From an uncultured Kiritimatiellota bacterium (GTDB lineage Bacteria > Verrucomicrobiota > Kiritimatiellia > RFP12 > DVOR01): a stretch of 34,756 bases of DNA. This document shows, piece by piece, positions 8,098-17,373 of this stretch. The notes under the pieces are model-generated. The model had not been told where the DNA came from and did not search any database. It saw only the letters and a list, made by a program, of their open reading frames with translations. Position 1 is the first letter of the stretch. Each line of letters begins with the position of its first letter. The translations under genes were made by a program, and so were the position numbers. The DNA is taken from contig CALXSF010000018.1 in assembly GCA_944391055.1 (NCBI GenBank), positions 1 through 34,756 on the forward strand, written 5' to 3'.

Positions 8098-10269
8098 ATG
8101 TTGAGACGGATTCTTCTGTTGGCTTTGGCATTGGCCGCCGGGGCGGCGTGGGCGCAGGGGTTGCGCGTGCGCCTCGCGCCGGGGGAGGTCTTCGCGGGCG
8201 ACGCCTTTCTCCTGGAGGTCTCGGCGGAGGACGCCGCGCTGAAGGCGGTGGACTTCGCCTTCTCGGGGCCGGTGGAGCGCCTGGGGCAGACGCGCAGCGT
8301 CACGATGGTCAATGGCCGCGCCTCCACCACGCTCGGCTGGCGCCTGCTGGCCACGCGCACGGGGACGCTGCGCCTGGAGCGCCTCTCGGCGACGGCCGCG
8401 GACGGCCGCCGCTTGGTCTACGACGGCCACCCCGAGCTGACCGTCCGCGCGCTGGAGGCCGACCCCGCCGTGGCGCTCTCCTTGGAGGCCGCGCCCGAGG
8501 ACCCGATGCCGGGCGACGCGGTGACCTTGACGCTCACGTGCGTCACCCCCGCCCTGCGCGTCGGCGACCGGACGCTCTCGCCCTTCTTCGACGTGGATCT
8601 CTTCGGCCGCCCCAGCCCGCGGATGCCCCGCCTGGCCTTCGACGCGGCGACGGACGAGGAATCCCCCCTGCGCGCGGCCGGCCGCCCGGAGGCCGAGGGC
8701 CCCGAGCCCGACGGCACCAACCTCGTCTGGCGCGTGCGCTACCCCTTCCGCGCGGTGCGCGCCGGCCGGCAGACCTTCCCCGCCCCGACCCTCCGCGACG
8801 TGCGGGTGGCCGCGCTGGGGCCGGACGGCCGGGGCGAGAGCGTCCGCTGCGCCGCCATCGGCGAGCCGCTCACCGTCGCCGTCGCCGACCCGCCCCTCGA
8901 TGGCCGCCCCGAGGGCTACGTCGGCGCCATCGGCAAGACCTTCGCCGCCGAGGCCGCGCTCGACGCCCTCAACGTCAAGGCGGGCGACCCCGTGCGCCTG
9001 ACCGTCACCTTCCGGACGGACTGCGACCCTGCGCTGCTGCGCGCCCCCCGCCTGCCCGAACTCCCCGGCTTCCGCGCCTACGGCGAGCCGGCGCGCCGGA
9101 CGCTCTCGGACGGCGTCGCCTTCGCCTTCAGCCTCCGGCCCGTGCGCGACGGGCTTTTGGAGATCCCCCCCCTGGCCTTCGCGTGGTTCGACCGCGCGGC
9201 GCGGGAATACCGCACCGCCGCCACCGCCGCCGTCCCCCTCCGCGTCCGCCCCACCGCCCAGCTGGCCCTCGCGGGGCCCGACGGCGCGGCGCCGGGCGTC
9301 CCGCCGCCCGCGTTGGTGCACGACGGCGCGACCCTCCCCGCGCGCCCGCGCCCCCTCTGGCCGTGGGTGTTGCTCGCGCTCGGCGCCGCCGCGCTGGCCG
9401 CCAAGGCGCTCTGGCGGGCGCTCCGCCTCGCGGCGCGTCTGCTGGCCGCCCCCTTCCGGGCCCGCCGCCCCTTGGCACGGGCGCTCGCCACGCTCGCCAG
9501 GACGGACGACCCGGCGCAGGCCGCCGCCGCCGTCCGCCTTTGGGCCGGGCGCCCCGCGCTCACGCCCGCCGAGCTCCGCGCCCTGCTCCCCGCCTCGCCC
9601 GAGGCCGAGGAGGCCGTCGCCGCCTATGCGGTGCTCGAGGGCGCGGCCTATTCCGGCGGGGGCGACCGGCCCGAGGCCCGCGCCGCGCTCCGCCGTCTGC
9701 TCCCCGGCCTCCGACTCCTTGCCCTCGCGCTGCTCCTGCTCGCCCCGCCCGCCCTGCCGGCGGCGGACGCCTTCGTGCGCGAGCAGGCCTGGGCCGCCTC
9801 CGTCGCCGCCGCCGAGCCCAAGGACTACGCCGAGGCGGCGAACCTTTGGCTTCGCCTGGCGCGGGAGGGCGACCCGGGGCGCGAGGTGCTGCTCAACGGC
9901 GCCGTGTGCGCCCTGCTCGCGGGCCGTCCCGAGGCATCGCTGACCCTGTTGGCCCATTATGAGCGGCGCCATGGGCGCGACGCGGCGAGCGACCAGGCCC
10001 TCCGCGCCGTCTGCGCGCGTCTGGGGCAGGCGGCCCCGGGGCCGTGGGCGCGGCGCTCCTTCCCCGAGGCGGCGGCGTGGTGCGCGGCGGCGACGGGGCT
10101 GTTTCTGTTGGCCTTGGCCTGTCCGGCGGGGCGTTGGCGGCGGCGCGCGGCGTGGGGGCTGCTGGCGGCGGCGCTCGCCTTGGGGGTCTGGGCGGCGGGG
10201 TTGTGGCAGTGGTGCCGCACGGCGCCCTTGCCGGAGGATCTGACGCCCGCCGAGGAGGCGCAGCCATGA
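8098..10269 (+). CDS. BatD-like membrane protein fused to a BatE-like TPR module
   Basis: A 723-residue envelope protein. Residues 1-20 are a signal peptide (MLRRILLLALALAAGAAWAQ). Residues 21-410 are Ig-like beta domains typical of BatD (LAPGEVFAGDAFLLEV, WRVRYPFRAVRAGRQTFPAP, FAFSLRPVRDGLLEIPPLAF). A membrane span lies at about 420-437, followed by a cytoplasmic helical stretch. A second signal-like hydrophobic segment at 535-552 leads into a TPR-like region (DYAEAANLWLRLAREGDPG, EVLLNGAVCALLAGRPEASL) and two more spans (657-675, 683-702). The second half resembles BatE, normally a separate protein. Bat proteins are linked to stress or oxygen tolerance and to vWA-domain chaperone-like assemblies with MoxR ATPases; the exact role is unknown. 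The start is the ATG at 8098, since the frame is open upstream but reads into the gatC promoter. The next ORF overlaps its stop by 4 bp. Confidence 0.8.
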   Translation: MLRRILLLALALAAGAAWAQGLRVRLAPGEVFAGDAFLLEVSAEDAALKAVDFAFSGPVERLGQTRSVTMVNGRASTTLGWRLLATRTGTLRLERLSATAADGRRLVYDGHPELTVRALEADPAVALSLEAAPEDPMPGDAVTLTLTCVTPALRVGDRTLSPFFDVDLFGRPSPRMPRLAFDAATDEESPLRAAGRPEAEGPEPDGTNLVWRVRYPFRAVRAGRQTFPAPTLRDVRVAALGPDGRGESVRCAAIGEPLTVAVADPPLDGRPEGYVGAIGKTFAAEAALDALNVKAGDPVRLTVTFRTDCDPALLRAPRLPELPGFRAYGEPARRTLSDGVAFAFSLRPVRDGLLEIPPLAFAWFDRAAREYRTAATAAVPLRVRPTAQLALAGPDGAAPGVPPPALVHDGATLPARPRPLWPWVLLALGAAALAAKALWRALRLAARLLAAPFRARRPLARALATLARTDDPAQAAAAVRLWAGRPALTPAELRALLPASPEAEEAVAAYAVLEGAAYSGGGDRPEARAALRRLLPGLRLLALALLLLAPPALPAADAFVREQAWAASVAAAEPKDYAEAANLWLRLAREGDPGREVLLNGAVCALLAGRPEASLTLLAHYERRHGRDAASDQALRAVCARLGQAAPGPWARRSFPEAAAWCAAATGLFLLALACPAGRWRRRAAWGLLAAALALGVWAAGLWQWCRTAPLPEDLTPAEEAQP

Positions 10270-11222
10270 ACCGTCTGCCGTTGCTGGCCGCGTTCGCGGC
10301 CTTGGCGCTGCCCGCGCACGCCGCGCTCCGCTCCGCCGCGTGGGGTACCGACCCCGCCGCCCCGCTCTACGTGGGGCAGGAGTATGACCTCACCCTCACC
10401 CTCGTCACCGACGCCGGGGAGGAGATCCCCGCCTTCACCCTTGACCAAGGCCCCTCGCGCAACCCCGACGCGCAGAGCCACACCGAGGCCGATGGCGTGC
10501 GCCGCACCGTCTTCCGCTGGCGTCAGGCGGAGGACGCGCCGCGCCTGGCCTCCATCCCCCTCACCCGCGTGGTGGCCGACGTGATGGCCGTGCGCCAGTT
10601 CGGCTTCATGCGCACCGCCGACACCACGCGCCAGGGCGTCGGCGCGCCCGCCTTTTCCTATGAGGTCGTCCCGCTGCCCGGCGAGGCGCGGGGCGCGCCC
10701 ATCGGGGAGTTCGCCCTCGCCCTCTCCGCCGACGCGCCGGACTTCGCGCCCGGCGACTTGCGCCTCCTCACCGCCACGCTCACCGCCCGCCAAGGGCGCG
10801 TGCCGGCGGAGGCGGCGTTCGCGCTGGAGCCTGTCGGGGGCGGGCGCGCGTGGCCGTGGCGCATCGTCGGGCGCACCGACCGGAAACTGGTGGCGCAGGC
10901 TTATTTCCTCGCCGAGGCCGAGACGCCGCTCGTCCTGCGCCTGCGTCCCTTCCGGGCCTTCGATTTGCGCACCCGGGCCTTGGCCGAGGTGCCTTGCTCG
11001 CCGCTGACGCTCATCCCGCGCGCCGCCGACGCCGCGCCCGAGGCCGAGCGCGGGCCCGAGCCGCTCCGCCTGGCCCCGAGCGCTGCCGCGCCCGCGCTCG
11101 GTGTGTTGGGCGAGGCGCCGCCCGAGCCGACCGGCGACCACGTGGGCGGGTGGGTGCGCGTCCGCTCCGAGGGCCGCGAGGGCTGGGTGCCGGAGGCTGC
11201 GCTGAAAGGAGGCAAGCAATGA
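10266..11222 (+). CDS. Secreted BatD-like protein with C-terminal SH3-type domain
   Basis: A 318-residue protein with a signal peptide (MNRLPLLAAFAALALPAHA) and beta-rich domains resembling BatD: LYVGQEYDLTLTLVTDAGEE near the N-terminus, and GEFALALSADAPDFAPGDLR, then LLTATLTARQGRVP, further on. It ends with a short SH3-like segment (GGWVRVRSEGREGWVPEAAL). Bacterial SH3 domains of this type are also found at the end of some BatE proteins, so the BatE functions may be split between this gene and the previous one. No membrane span after the signal is apparent, so it is probably periplasmic. Its ATG overlaps the upstream stop, and its own stop overlaps the downstream start, which indicates tight translational coupling. 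No specific function can be assigned. Confidence 0.75.
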   Translation: MNRLPLLAAFAALALPAHAALRSAAWGTDPAAPLYVGQEYDLTLTLVTDAGEEIPAFTLDQGPSRNPDAQSHTEADGVRRTVFRWRQAEDAPRLASIPLTRVVADVMAVRQFGFMRTADTTRQGVGAPAFSYEVVPLPGEARGAPIGEFALALSADAPDFAPGDLRLLTATLTARQGRVPAEAAFALEPVGGGRAWPWRIVGRTDRKLVAQAYFLAEAETPLVLRLRPFRAFDLRTRALAEVPCSPLTLIPRAADAAPEAERGPEPLRLAPSAAAPALGVLGEAPPEPTGDHVGGWVRVRSEGREGWVPEAALKGGKQ

Positions 11223-13585
11223 GATTCGACGCGCCGCTCTTCCTGTTGGCGTTGTTGGCCGTGCCCGCGCTGTGGGCGTTGTGGGCGGCGCGGCGGCGGA
11301 AGGTGGCCGCGCGCCTGGCGCGTTTGAGCCGCCAAGCCGTCGCCGCGCCGGCTCGTTCGGGGCTCCAGACGGCGCTGCTGCTGGGGGCGCTCGCCGCGCT
11401 GTCGGTGGCGCTCGCGGGGCCGAGGTGGGGGCGCGGGGCGGAGGAGCGCGTCGCGCGCGGGCGGAACCTCATGTTGGCGGTGGATGTCTCGCGCTCGATG
11501 CTCGCCGAGGACGTCCGCCCCAACCGGCTGGGCCGCGCCAAGGCCGACCTGATCGATTTGGTGGACGCCCTGCGCGGCGACCGCGCCGGGCTCCTGGCCT
11601 TCCGCGGCAAGGGCGCGCTCCTGTGCCCCATGACCACCGACGCTGCCTTCCTGCGGCAGGCCATTGACGCCCTCGCGCCCGACAGCGCGCCCCCCGGCGA
11701 GACCGATCTGGCCGACGCCATCGCCAAGTGCCTCGCGGCCTTCGACCAGGCGCAGTCCGACCACAACGCCATCGTCCTCGTCTCCGACGGCGAGGATCTC
11801 GCCGGCCGCGCGGAGGCTTTGGCCAAGGAGGCCGGCGCGCGCGGCATCCCCATCTTCGCGGTCGGCATCGGCTCGGCCCAGGGCGCCGCCATCCCCACCG
11901 AGGCGGGGGAGCTGACCTACCAGGGGCAGGCCGTCCGAAGCCGCCTCACCGAATCCACGCTCCGTGCCATCGCCGAGGCCAGCGGCGGCGCCTACGTGCC
12001 CTTGGCCACCGCGGGCACCGCCGAGACCACCCTGGGCGCCGTCTACGCCCGCCACCTCAGCCGCCTGGCCGCCGAGGAGGAGCGCACCCGCGTGGAGACC
12101 GCCTTCGTGGATCGCACGCCGCTCTTCGCCTCGGTCGCGGCCCTGCTCGTCGTGGCCGCGGGGTGCCTCTCGCTTGGGCGCGTCTCCGTCGCCGCCGCCT
12201 TGGTCTGCCTGCTGGGCGCCGCCGCCGCGGCGCAGGAGCCCGCGCGCGCCGCCCAGCGCGCCTACCGGGAGGGCCGCTACGCCGAGGCCGCCGCGGGCTA
12301 CGCCAAGGCGCGCGCGGGCGCCGAGGCCTCGCAGAACGCGGATCTCGCCTTCAACGAGGCCCTCGCGTTGTGGAAGGCCGGCGACCCCACCAACGCGCTT
12401 GACCGCGTCCGCCAAGTCCTCGGCGCGCCCGAGCTCGCCGCCCGCGCCGCGACCCTCGAGGGCACGCTCCTGCTGGGCCAGTCCCAGTCCGCCACCAACG
12501 CCGCCCAGCGCCTGACCCTCCGCAGGGAGGCCGCCGACGCCTTCGCCCGCGCCCTCCGCGCCGAACCCTCCGACGCCGGGCGCCGCAACCTCGCCCGCGC
12601 CCTCGAGGGGCTCCCCGCGCTCGCCTTCGACGCCCGCCGCGAGGCGGCGCTCCGGCGGCACCAGGGGCAGGGCCTCCGGATTGTCCCGGAGATGCTTGCC
12701 CGCCAACGCGCCCTCATGCGCGCCGTCCCGGAGGTCTTCGCCAGCCCCACGCCCGGCGTCCGCCTCGCCCAGGCCGAGCGCCTCGCCGCCGACGTCCGCG
12801 CCCAGGCCGACCGTTGGTTCCCCGTCCTCGACGCCCTCCCCCAGGCCGTCACCAACGAGACCCTCCGCGCCGACCTCCTGGCCCGCGCCCAGTCCGCCCA
12901 GTCCGCCCTCGACGCCGCCGCCGAGGCCTACGCGGCCGTCGCGGGCGACGCCGCGCCCCTCGTCGCGGGCGAGCCCTTCCTTTACGATTTGTGGAAGACC
13001 ATCGCCGACCCGCCCATGCTCAACGCCGAGGCCATCGCCGTCCACACCAACGCCTTCCAAGGGCTGCCCCGCTACCAGCCCGCCCGCGACGACCTCCCCG
13101 AGGTGCTCGCCCTCACCCAGCAATTCCGCCTCCTCTTCCCCCAATGGGCCGAGGAACAGCTCAAGCAGGCCGCCGCCTCCACCAACGAGACCGCCTTCAC
13201 CGCCGCCGACCGCGACCTCATCGCCCGCACCGCCGACGCCATCGTCCCCCTCCTTTCCCCGCCCGTCTCCGACGACGCCAAGCGCCAGGTGATGGAGGCC
13301 CTCCTGCTGATCCGCGACCATCTCCCCAAGCCCCCCGCCCAGCCCCCGCCCCAACGGCAGCCTCCCCCCGAGCAGCCCCCGCAACAGCAACAGCAGCCCT
13401 CCGAGGGCCAGCCGCCCCCCGACAAACAGCCGCCGCCCCAGCCCTCCGAGCAGGAACGCGAGGATCAGGCCCGCCAGGAAGACCTCCAGGCCCTTCTCCA
13501 GAAGGCCGCCGACCGGGAACGCGAGCACGAGGCCGAAAAACGCGCCGCCTCCCCCCGCCTCCCCCCCTCCCTCCGCGATTGGTGA
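11219..13585 (+). CDS. vWA-TPR membrane protein (BatB-BatC fusion)
   Basis: A 788-residue protein. Two N-terminal spans (about 8-25 and 51-66) precede a von Willebrand factor A domain with a complete metal site: Asp89-Val-Ser91-Arg-Ser93, Thr162 and Asp190. Two hydrophobic segments (302-318, 321-338) follow; the second resembles an internal signal peptide ending AAAAAQEP. TPR-like repeats come next (AYREGRYAEAAAGYAKARAG, AFNEALALWKAGDPTNALDR), then a long helical region. The tail is very rich in Pro and Gln, then charged (EQEREDQARQEDLQALL). This is the layout of BatB joined to BatC, which are separate genes in classic Bat operons. It is the last gene of the operon, overlapping the upstream stop, and ends just before a strong terminator. 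The vWA domain probably recruits partners through Mg2+, possibly under MoxR control encoded elsewhere. Confidence 0.85.
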   Translation: MRFDAPLFLLALLAVPALWALWAARRRKVAARLARLSRQAVAAPARSGLQTALLLGALAALSVALAGPRWGRGAEERVARGRNLMLAVDVSRSMLAEDVRPNRLGRAKADLIDLVDALRGDRAGLLAFRGKGALLCPMTTDAAFLRQAIDALAPDSAPPGETDLADAIAKCLAAFDQAQSDHNAIVLVSDGEDLAGRAEALAKEAGARGIPIFAVGIGSAQGAAIPTEAGELTYQGQAVRSRLTESTLRAIAEASGGAYVPLATAGTAETTLGAVYARHLSRLAAEEERTRVETAFVDRTPLFASVAALLVVAAGCLSLGRVSVAAALVCLLGAAAAAQEPARAAQRAYREGRYAEAAAGYAKARAGAEASQNADLAFNEALALWKAGDPTNALDRVRQVLGAPELAARAATLEGTLLLGQSQSATNAAQRLTLRREAADAFARALRAEPSDAGRRNLARALEGLPALAFDARREAALRRHQGQGLRIVPEMLARQRALMRAVPEVFASPTPGVRLAQAERLAADVRAQADRWFPVLDALPQAVTNETLRADLLARAQSAQSALDAAAEAYAAVAGDAAPLVAGEPFLYDLWKTIADPPMLNAEAIAVHTNAFQGLPRYQPARDDLPEVLALTQQFRLLFPQWAEEQLKQAAASTNETAFTAADRDLIARTADAIVPLLSPPVSDDAKRQVMEALLLIRDHLPKPPAQPPPQRQPPPEQPPQQQQQPSEGQPPPDKQPPPQPSEQEREDQARQEDLQALLQKAADREREHEAEKRAASPRLPPSLRDW

Positions 13586-13595
13586 CGGCGACTAA

Positions 13596-13627
13596 AAAAC
13601 GCCCCCGGCGATTGCCGGGGGCGTTTT
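13596..13627. terminator. Bidirectional terminator between Bat operon and rfbB
   Basis: A perfect 14-bp stem (AAAACGCCCCCGGC and GCCGGGGGCGTTTT) closes a GATT loop at 13610-13613. Runs of A on one side and T on the other let it work in both directions, ending the plus-strand Bat operon and the minus-strand rfbB transcript. Confidence 0.9.
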
Positions 13628-13646
13628 GTTTCGGCGGCGGTGAGGT

Positions 13647-14696
13647 TCAGGCGCGGCCGAGGCGGTGCTCGGCGGCGTGGCGGAGGGGGGCCCACCAGGC
13701 CTCGTTGTCGAGGTACCATTGGATGGTCTTGCGCAGGCCGGTGGCGAAGGTCTCCTGGGGGCGCCAGCCGAGCTCGCCCATGATCTTGGCGGGGTCGATG
13801 GCGTAGCGGGCGTCGTGGCCGGGGCGGTCGGCGACGAAGGCGATCTGCTCGGCGTAGGGGCGGCCGTCGCGGCGGGGGCGGAGCTCGTCGAGGAGGGCGC
13901 AGACGGCCTGGACGACCTGGAGGTTGGTGCGTTCGTTGTGGCCGCCGATGTTGTAGGTCTCGCCGGGGCGGCCGTGGTTGAGGGCCAGCCAGAGGGCGCG
14001 GGCGTGGTCCTCGACGTAGAGCCAGTCGCGGATGTTCTCGCCTTTGCCGTAGATGGGGAGGGGGCGCCCGGCGAGGGCGTTGAGGGTGACGAGGGGGATG
14101 AGCTTCTCGGGGAAGTGGTAGGGGCCGTAGTTGTTGGAGCAGTTGGTCTTCAGGGTGGGGAGGCCGTAGGTGTGGAACCAGGCGGAGGCGAGGTGGTCGG
14201 CGGCGGCCTTGGAGGCGGAGTAGGGGGAGCGGGGGTCGTAGTTGGTGCGCTCGGTGAAGAAGCCCTCGGGGCCGAGGGAGCCGTAGACCTCGTCGGTCGA
14301 GACCAGGAGGAAGCGGAAGGCCTCGCGCTCGGCGGCGGGGAGGCCCTGCCAGTGGGCGCGGGCGGCCTCGAGGAGGGTGTAGGTGCCCATCACGTTGGTC
14401 TGGAGGAAGAGGCCGGGGCCGTCGATGGAGCGGTCGACGTGGCTTTCGGCGGCCAGGTGCAGCACGCCGTCGGGGCGGACGTCGGCGAAGGCGCGGGCCA
14501 TCGCCGCCGCGTCGCAGACGTCGGCCTTCAGGAAATGGTAGTTGGGGCGGTCCGCCACGGGCGCCACGGAGGCGAGGTTGCCGGCGTAGGTCAGCTTGTC
14601 CACGTTCAGCACCTCGACGCCGGCCCCCACGAGGAGCCGCACCACCGCCGAGCCGATGAAGCCCGCCCCGCCCGTCACCAAAACACGCTGTCTCAT
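13647..14696 (-). CDS. rfbB: dTDP-glucose 4,6-dehydratase
   Basis: Converts dTDP-glucose to dTDP-4-keto-6-deoxyglucose, the second step towards dTDP-rhamnose and other deoxysugars of surface polysaccharides. The 349 residues are full length. The NAD-binding motif GGAGFIGS is at 9-16, followed by [31 protein letters not shown], the YxxxK pair in [61 protein letters not shown] and [16 protein letters not shown] at 14696 has an AAAGGA ribosome site ten bases upstream. The rest of the rhamnose pathway (rfbA, C, D) is not in the window. A standalone gene with its own promoter. Confidence 0.95.
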   Translation of the reverse strand: MRQRVLVTGGAGFIGSAVVRLLVGAGVEVLNVDKLTYAGNLASVAPVADRPNYHFLKADVCDAAAMARAFADVRPDGVLHLAAESHVDRSIDGPGLFLQTNVMGTYTLLEAARAHWQGLPAAEREAFRFLLVSTDEVYGSLGPEGFFTERTNYDPRSPYSASKAAADHLASAWFHTYGLPTLKTNCSNNYGPYHFPEKLIPLVTLNALAGRPLPIYGKGENIRDWLYVEDHARALWLALNHGRPGETYNIGGHNERTNLQVVQAVCALLDELRPRRDGRPYAEQIAFVADRPGHDARYAIDPAKIMGELGWRPQETFATGLRKTIQWYLDNEAWWAPLRHAAEHRLGRA

Positions 14697-14738
14697 GCCG
14701 ATCGCGTCCTTTCCGCATCTGTCCGAACAACGCGCAAT

Positions 14739-14767
14739 AGGATACGCGATTCCCCTCCGCCCGTCAA
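14739..14767 (-). promoter_or_regulatory. Promoter of rfbB
   Basis: On the minus strand TTGACG (14767-14762) and TATCCT (14744-14739) are separated by exactly 17 bp. It lies 42 nt upstream of the rfbB start. Together with the promoter at 34543-34570 it is one of the few in this window with a good -35, and it lacks the TGn extension. Confidence 0.7.
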
Positions 14768-14809
14768 ACCCGGGCGGGCGTGGGCGGGTTCCCATCGGGG
14801 CGGGGGATT

Positions 14810-14818
14810 TGCTATGAT
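14810..14818 (+). promoter_or_regulatory. Extended -10 promoter of prfB
   Basis: TGCTATGAT lies 27 nt upstream of the prfB ATG, with a TGGAG ribosome site between (14832-14836). No -35 is apparent. It is divergent from the rfbB promoter, about 45 bp away. Confidence 0.6.
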
Positions 14819-14845
14819 AGGGGCAATTGTTTGGAGTCGCAACGC

Positions 14846-15976
14846 ATGTTTGACCGGGATGCCATCGTCGCGCGCATCGCCAAGCTCAGGACGGGCTTGG
14901 AGGAGATGCGCGGTTATCTGAAAATCGAGGAGCGCCAGGCCCGCCTGGCCGAGGCGGAGGCGCGTCAGGCCGAGCCCGGCTTTTGGGACAAGCCCGAGGC
15001 CGCCCGGGGCGTCATCGCCGAGGCCAACGCCGAGAAGGCCGTCCTCAATCCCTTCGGCGACCTTTCGGACGCCATCGAGGAGGCCGAGACGGCGCTGGAG
15101 ATGGCCGACGCGGAGGAGCCGGGCGACGACCAGGATCTGATGGCCTCCGAGGCGGAGGCGTGCCTGGGCAAGGCGGAGAAGATCGAGGACCGGCTGCGCC
15201 TGCAGTCCCTCCTCTGCGGCAAGCTGGACGCCTGCAACGCCATCCTCACCCTCCATGCGGGCGCGGGCGGCACGGAGGCGTGCGACTGGGCGCAGATGCT
15301 CTTCCGCATGTATCAGATGTACGCGGAGGACGCGGGGTTCGAGGTGGAGGTGCTCGATTCGCAGCCGGGCGAGGAGGCGGGCGTCAAGAGCGTGATGTTC
15401 GTGGTCAAGGGGCCTTACGCCTACGGTTACCTCAAGGCCGAGCGCGGCGTCCACCGCCTGGTGCGCATCTCGCCGTTCGACGCGGCCAAGCGCCGGCACA
15501 CCTCGTTCGTCTCGCTCGACGTGGTGGCGGAGATCAGCGACGAGGTGGACGTCGAGATCAAGGAAGAGGATCTGCGGGTGGACACCTACCGCTCCGGCGG
15601 GGCCGGCGGGCAGAAGGTGAACAAGACCGACTCCGCCGTCCGCCTCACCCACCTGCCCACCGGCATCGTGGTGGCCTGCCAGGTGGAGCGCTCCCAGCAC
15701 CAGAACAAGGCCCGCGCCATGCAGGTGCTCAAGGCCAAGCTCTACGAGCTGGAGATGGACAAGAAGCGCAAGGAGATGGAGCGCTTCTACGGCGACAAGG
15801 GCGAGATCGCCTGGGGCAGCCAGATCCGCTCCTATGTCTTCCAGCCCTACACCATGGTCAAGGACCACCGCACCGGCCACGAGACCGCGAACGTCCAGGG
15901 GATGATGGACGGGCGCTACGTCCAGGATTTCATCGAGGCCTACCTCAAGCAGCGCGCCCAGGAGGCCCAAGGGTAA
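14846..15976 (+). CDS. prfB: Peptide chain release factor 2
   Basis: RF2 ends translation at UAA and UGA codons. The 376-residue protein contains the SPF recognition tripeptide ([18 protein letters not shown]) and the GGQ catalytic loop ([20 protein letters not shown]), plus [19 protein letters not shown] and [13 protein letters not shown]. Unlike the E. coli gene it is one continuous frame: at the usual frameshift point (RGYL) the sequence runs on as [10 protein letters not shown] with no in-frame UGA. The autoregulatory +1 frameshift is therefore absent. ATG at 14846 has TGGAG nine bases upstream. A UDP-sugar pyrophosphorylase gene follows after 34 bp and is probably co-transcribed. Confidence 0.97.
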   Translation: MFDRDAIVARIAKLRTGLEEMRGYLKIEERQARLAEAEARQAEPGFWDKPEAARGVIAEANAEKAVLNPFGDLSDAIEEAETALEMADAEEPGDDQDLMASEAEACLGKAEKIEDRLRLQSLLCGKLDACNAILTLHAGAGGTEACDWAQMLFRMYQMYAEDAGFEVEVLDSQPGEEAGVKSVMFVVKGPYAYGYLKAERGVHRLVRISPFDAAKRRHTSFVSLDVVAEISDEVDVEIKEEDLRVDTYRSGGAGGQKVNKTDSAVRLTHLPTGIVVACQVERSQHQNKARAMQVLKAKLYELEMDKKRKEMERFYGDKGEIAWGSQIRSYVFQPYTMVKDHRTGHETANVQGMMDGRYVQDFIEAYLKQRAQEAQG

Positions 15977-16010
15977 GCCTCTTTCCCAAGCAGACAAGGA
16001 GAAGATTCCC

Positions 16011-17351
16011 ATGACCCTCACCGAAGCCAAAAACCTCCTCGAGGCCAACGGCCAAGCCCACGTCCTCCGCTTCTGGGACGCCCTCGACGCCGCCGCGCAG
16101 GCCGCGCTCCTCGCCCAGATCGCCACCCTCGACTTCGCCGCCATCGGCCGGATGCAGGCCCTGCTCAAGGACGCCGGCAAGCCCGCCGCGCAGGCCGCCG
16201 CCTTCGAGCCCGCCCCCGTCGAGACGCCCGAGGGCGACGCCCTCGCCGGCTACGTCGCCCAGGGCGAGGCCCTCCTCCGCGCCGGCAAGGTGGCCGCGCT
16301 CGTCGTCGCCGGCGGCCAAGGCTCCCGCCTGGGCTATGAGGGCCCCAAGGGCGCCTATCCCATCGGGCCCATCTCCGACCGCCCCCTCTTCTGGTTCCAC
16401 GCCCGCAAGCTCCTGGGGCTCAGGCGCACCTACGGCGCGCCCGTGCCCTTCTACGTCATGACCTCCGAGACGAACGACGCCGCCACCCGCGCCCTCTTCG
16501 AGGCCAACGACTACTTCGGGCTCGACCGGCAGGACGTCTTCTTCTTCGTCCAAGGCATGTGGCCGGCGCTCGACCCCGAGGGGCGGATCATCCTCGACAA
16601 GCCCGGGCACATCTTCATGAGCCCCGACGGCCACGGCGGCACCCTCGCCGCCCTCGAACGCTCCGGCGCCCTCGCCGACATGGCGCGCCGCGGCATCGGG
16701 CAGGTCTTCTTCTTCCAGGTCGATAACCCGATGGTCGACATCGCCGACCCCCTCTTCGTCGGCCTCCACGCCGCCAAGGGCGCCGACATGACCCTTAAGG
16801 TCTGCAAGAAGCGCGACGCCCACGAAGGCATGGGCGTGGTCGTCATCCGCGACGGCGCCTACGCCATGGTCGAATACTCCGAACTCTCCGACGAGCAGAT
16901 GGAGCGCACCAACCCCGACGGCACCCTCTGGCTCGCCTACGGCTCCCCCGCCATCCACATGTTCTCCTACGCCTTCCTCAAGGCCGAGGCCGAGCGCGCC
17001 ATGCCCCTCCACCTCGCCCACAAGAAGATCGCCATGGTCGACGAGGCCGGGCAGGTCGTCAAGCCCGCCGCCCCCAACGGCTACAAGTTCGAGAAGTTCA
17101 TCTTCGACGTCATCCCCAACGCCAAGACCCTCGTCACCCTCGCCTTCGACCGCACCCAGGAGTTCTCCCCCGTCAAGAACGCCGAGGGCAACGACTCCCC
17201 CGCCACCACCAAGCGCGACCTCCAGGCCAAATGGCGCCGCTGGCTCGCCCAGGCCGGCGTCACCCTCCCCGACGGCCTCCCCGTCGAGATCGACCCCGCC
17301 TACGCCCTCAACGCCGCCCAACTCCAGGCCAAAGGCCTCCAAATCGGCTGA
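16011..17351 (+). CDS. UDP-sugar pyrophosphorylase (UAP1/UDPGP family)
   Basis: A 446-residue nucleotidyltransferase of the eukaryote-like UDPGP/UAP1 family, making UDP-GlcNAc or a related UDP-sugar from UTP and the sugar 1-phosphate. Motifs seen are the nucleotide-binding loop VVAGGQGSRLGYEGPKGAYP, PFYVMTSETNDAATRALFE, FVQGMWPALD, SPDGHGGTLAAL, VFFFQVDNPMVDIADP, MGVVVIRDGAYAMVEYSEL and the C-terminal NGYKFEKFIFDVIP and EFSPVKNAEGNDSP. NGYKFEKFIFD is more typical of the N-acetylhexosamine enzymes than of UDP-glucose pyrophosphorylases. This is not the bacterial GlmU type. ATG at 16011 has AAGGAG upstream. The preferred sugar cannot be decided from sequence alone. Confidence 0.85.
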   Translation: MTLTEAKNLLEANGQAHVLRFWDALDAAAQAALLAQIATLDFAAIGRMQALLKDAGKPAAQAAAFEPAPVETPEGDALAGYVAQGEALLRAGKVAALVVAGGQGSRLGYEGPKGAYPIGPISDRPLFWFHARKLLGLRRTYGAPVPFYVMTSETNDAATRALFEANDYFGLDRQDVFFFVQGMWPALDPEGRIILDKPGHIFMSPDGHGGTLAALERSGALADMARRGIGQVFFFQVDNPMVDIADPLFVGLHAAKGADMTLKVCKKRDAHEGMGVVVIRDGAYAMVEYSELSDEQMERTNPDGTLWLAYGSPAIHMFSYAFLKAEAERAMPLHLAHKKIAMVDEAGQVVKPAAPNGYKFEKFIFDVIPNAKTLVTLAFDRTQEFSPVKNAEGNDSPATTKRDLQAKWRRWLAQAGVTLPDGLPVEIDPAYALNAAQLQAKGLQIG

Positions 17352-17373
17352 GCCGCCACGCTCCCCCACCAAC

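Noticed and set aside
10901..13528. Minus-strand open frame of 875 codons antisense to the Bat operon
   Set aside because: Gly- and Leu-rich complement of the batB-batC-like gene, with no ribosome site or similarity.
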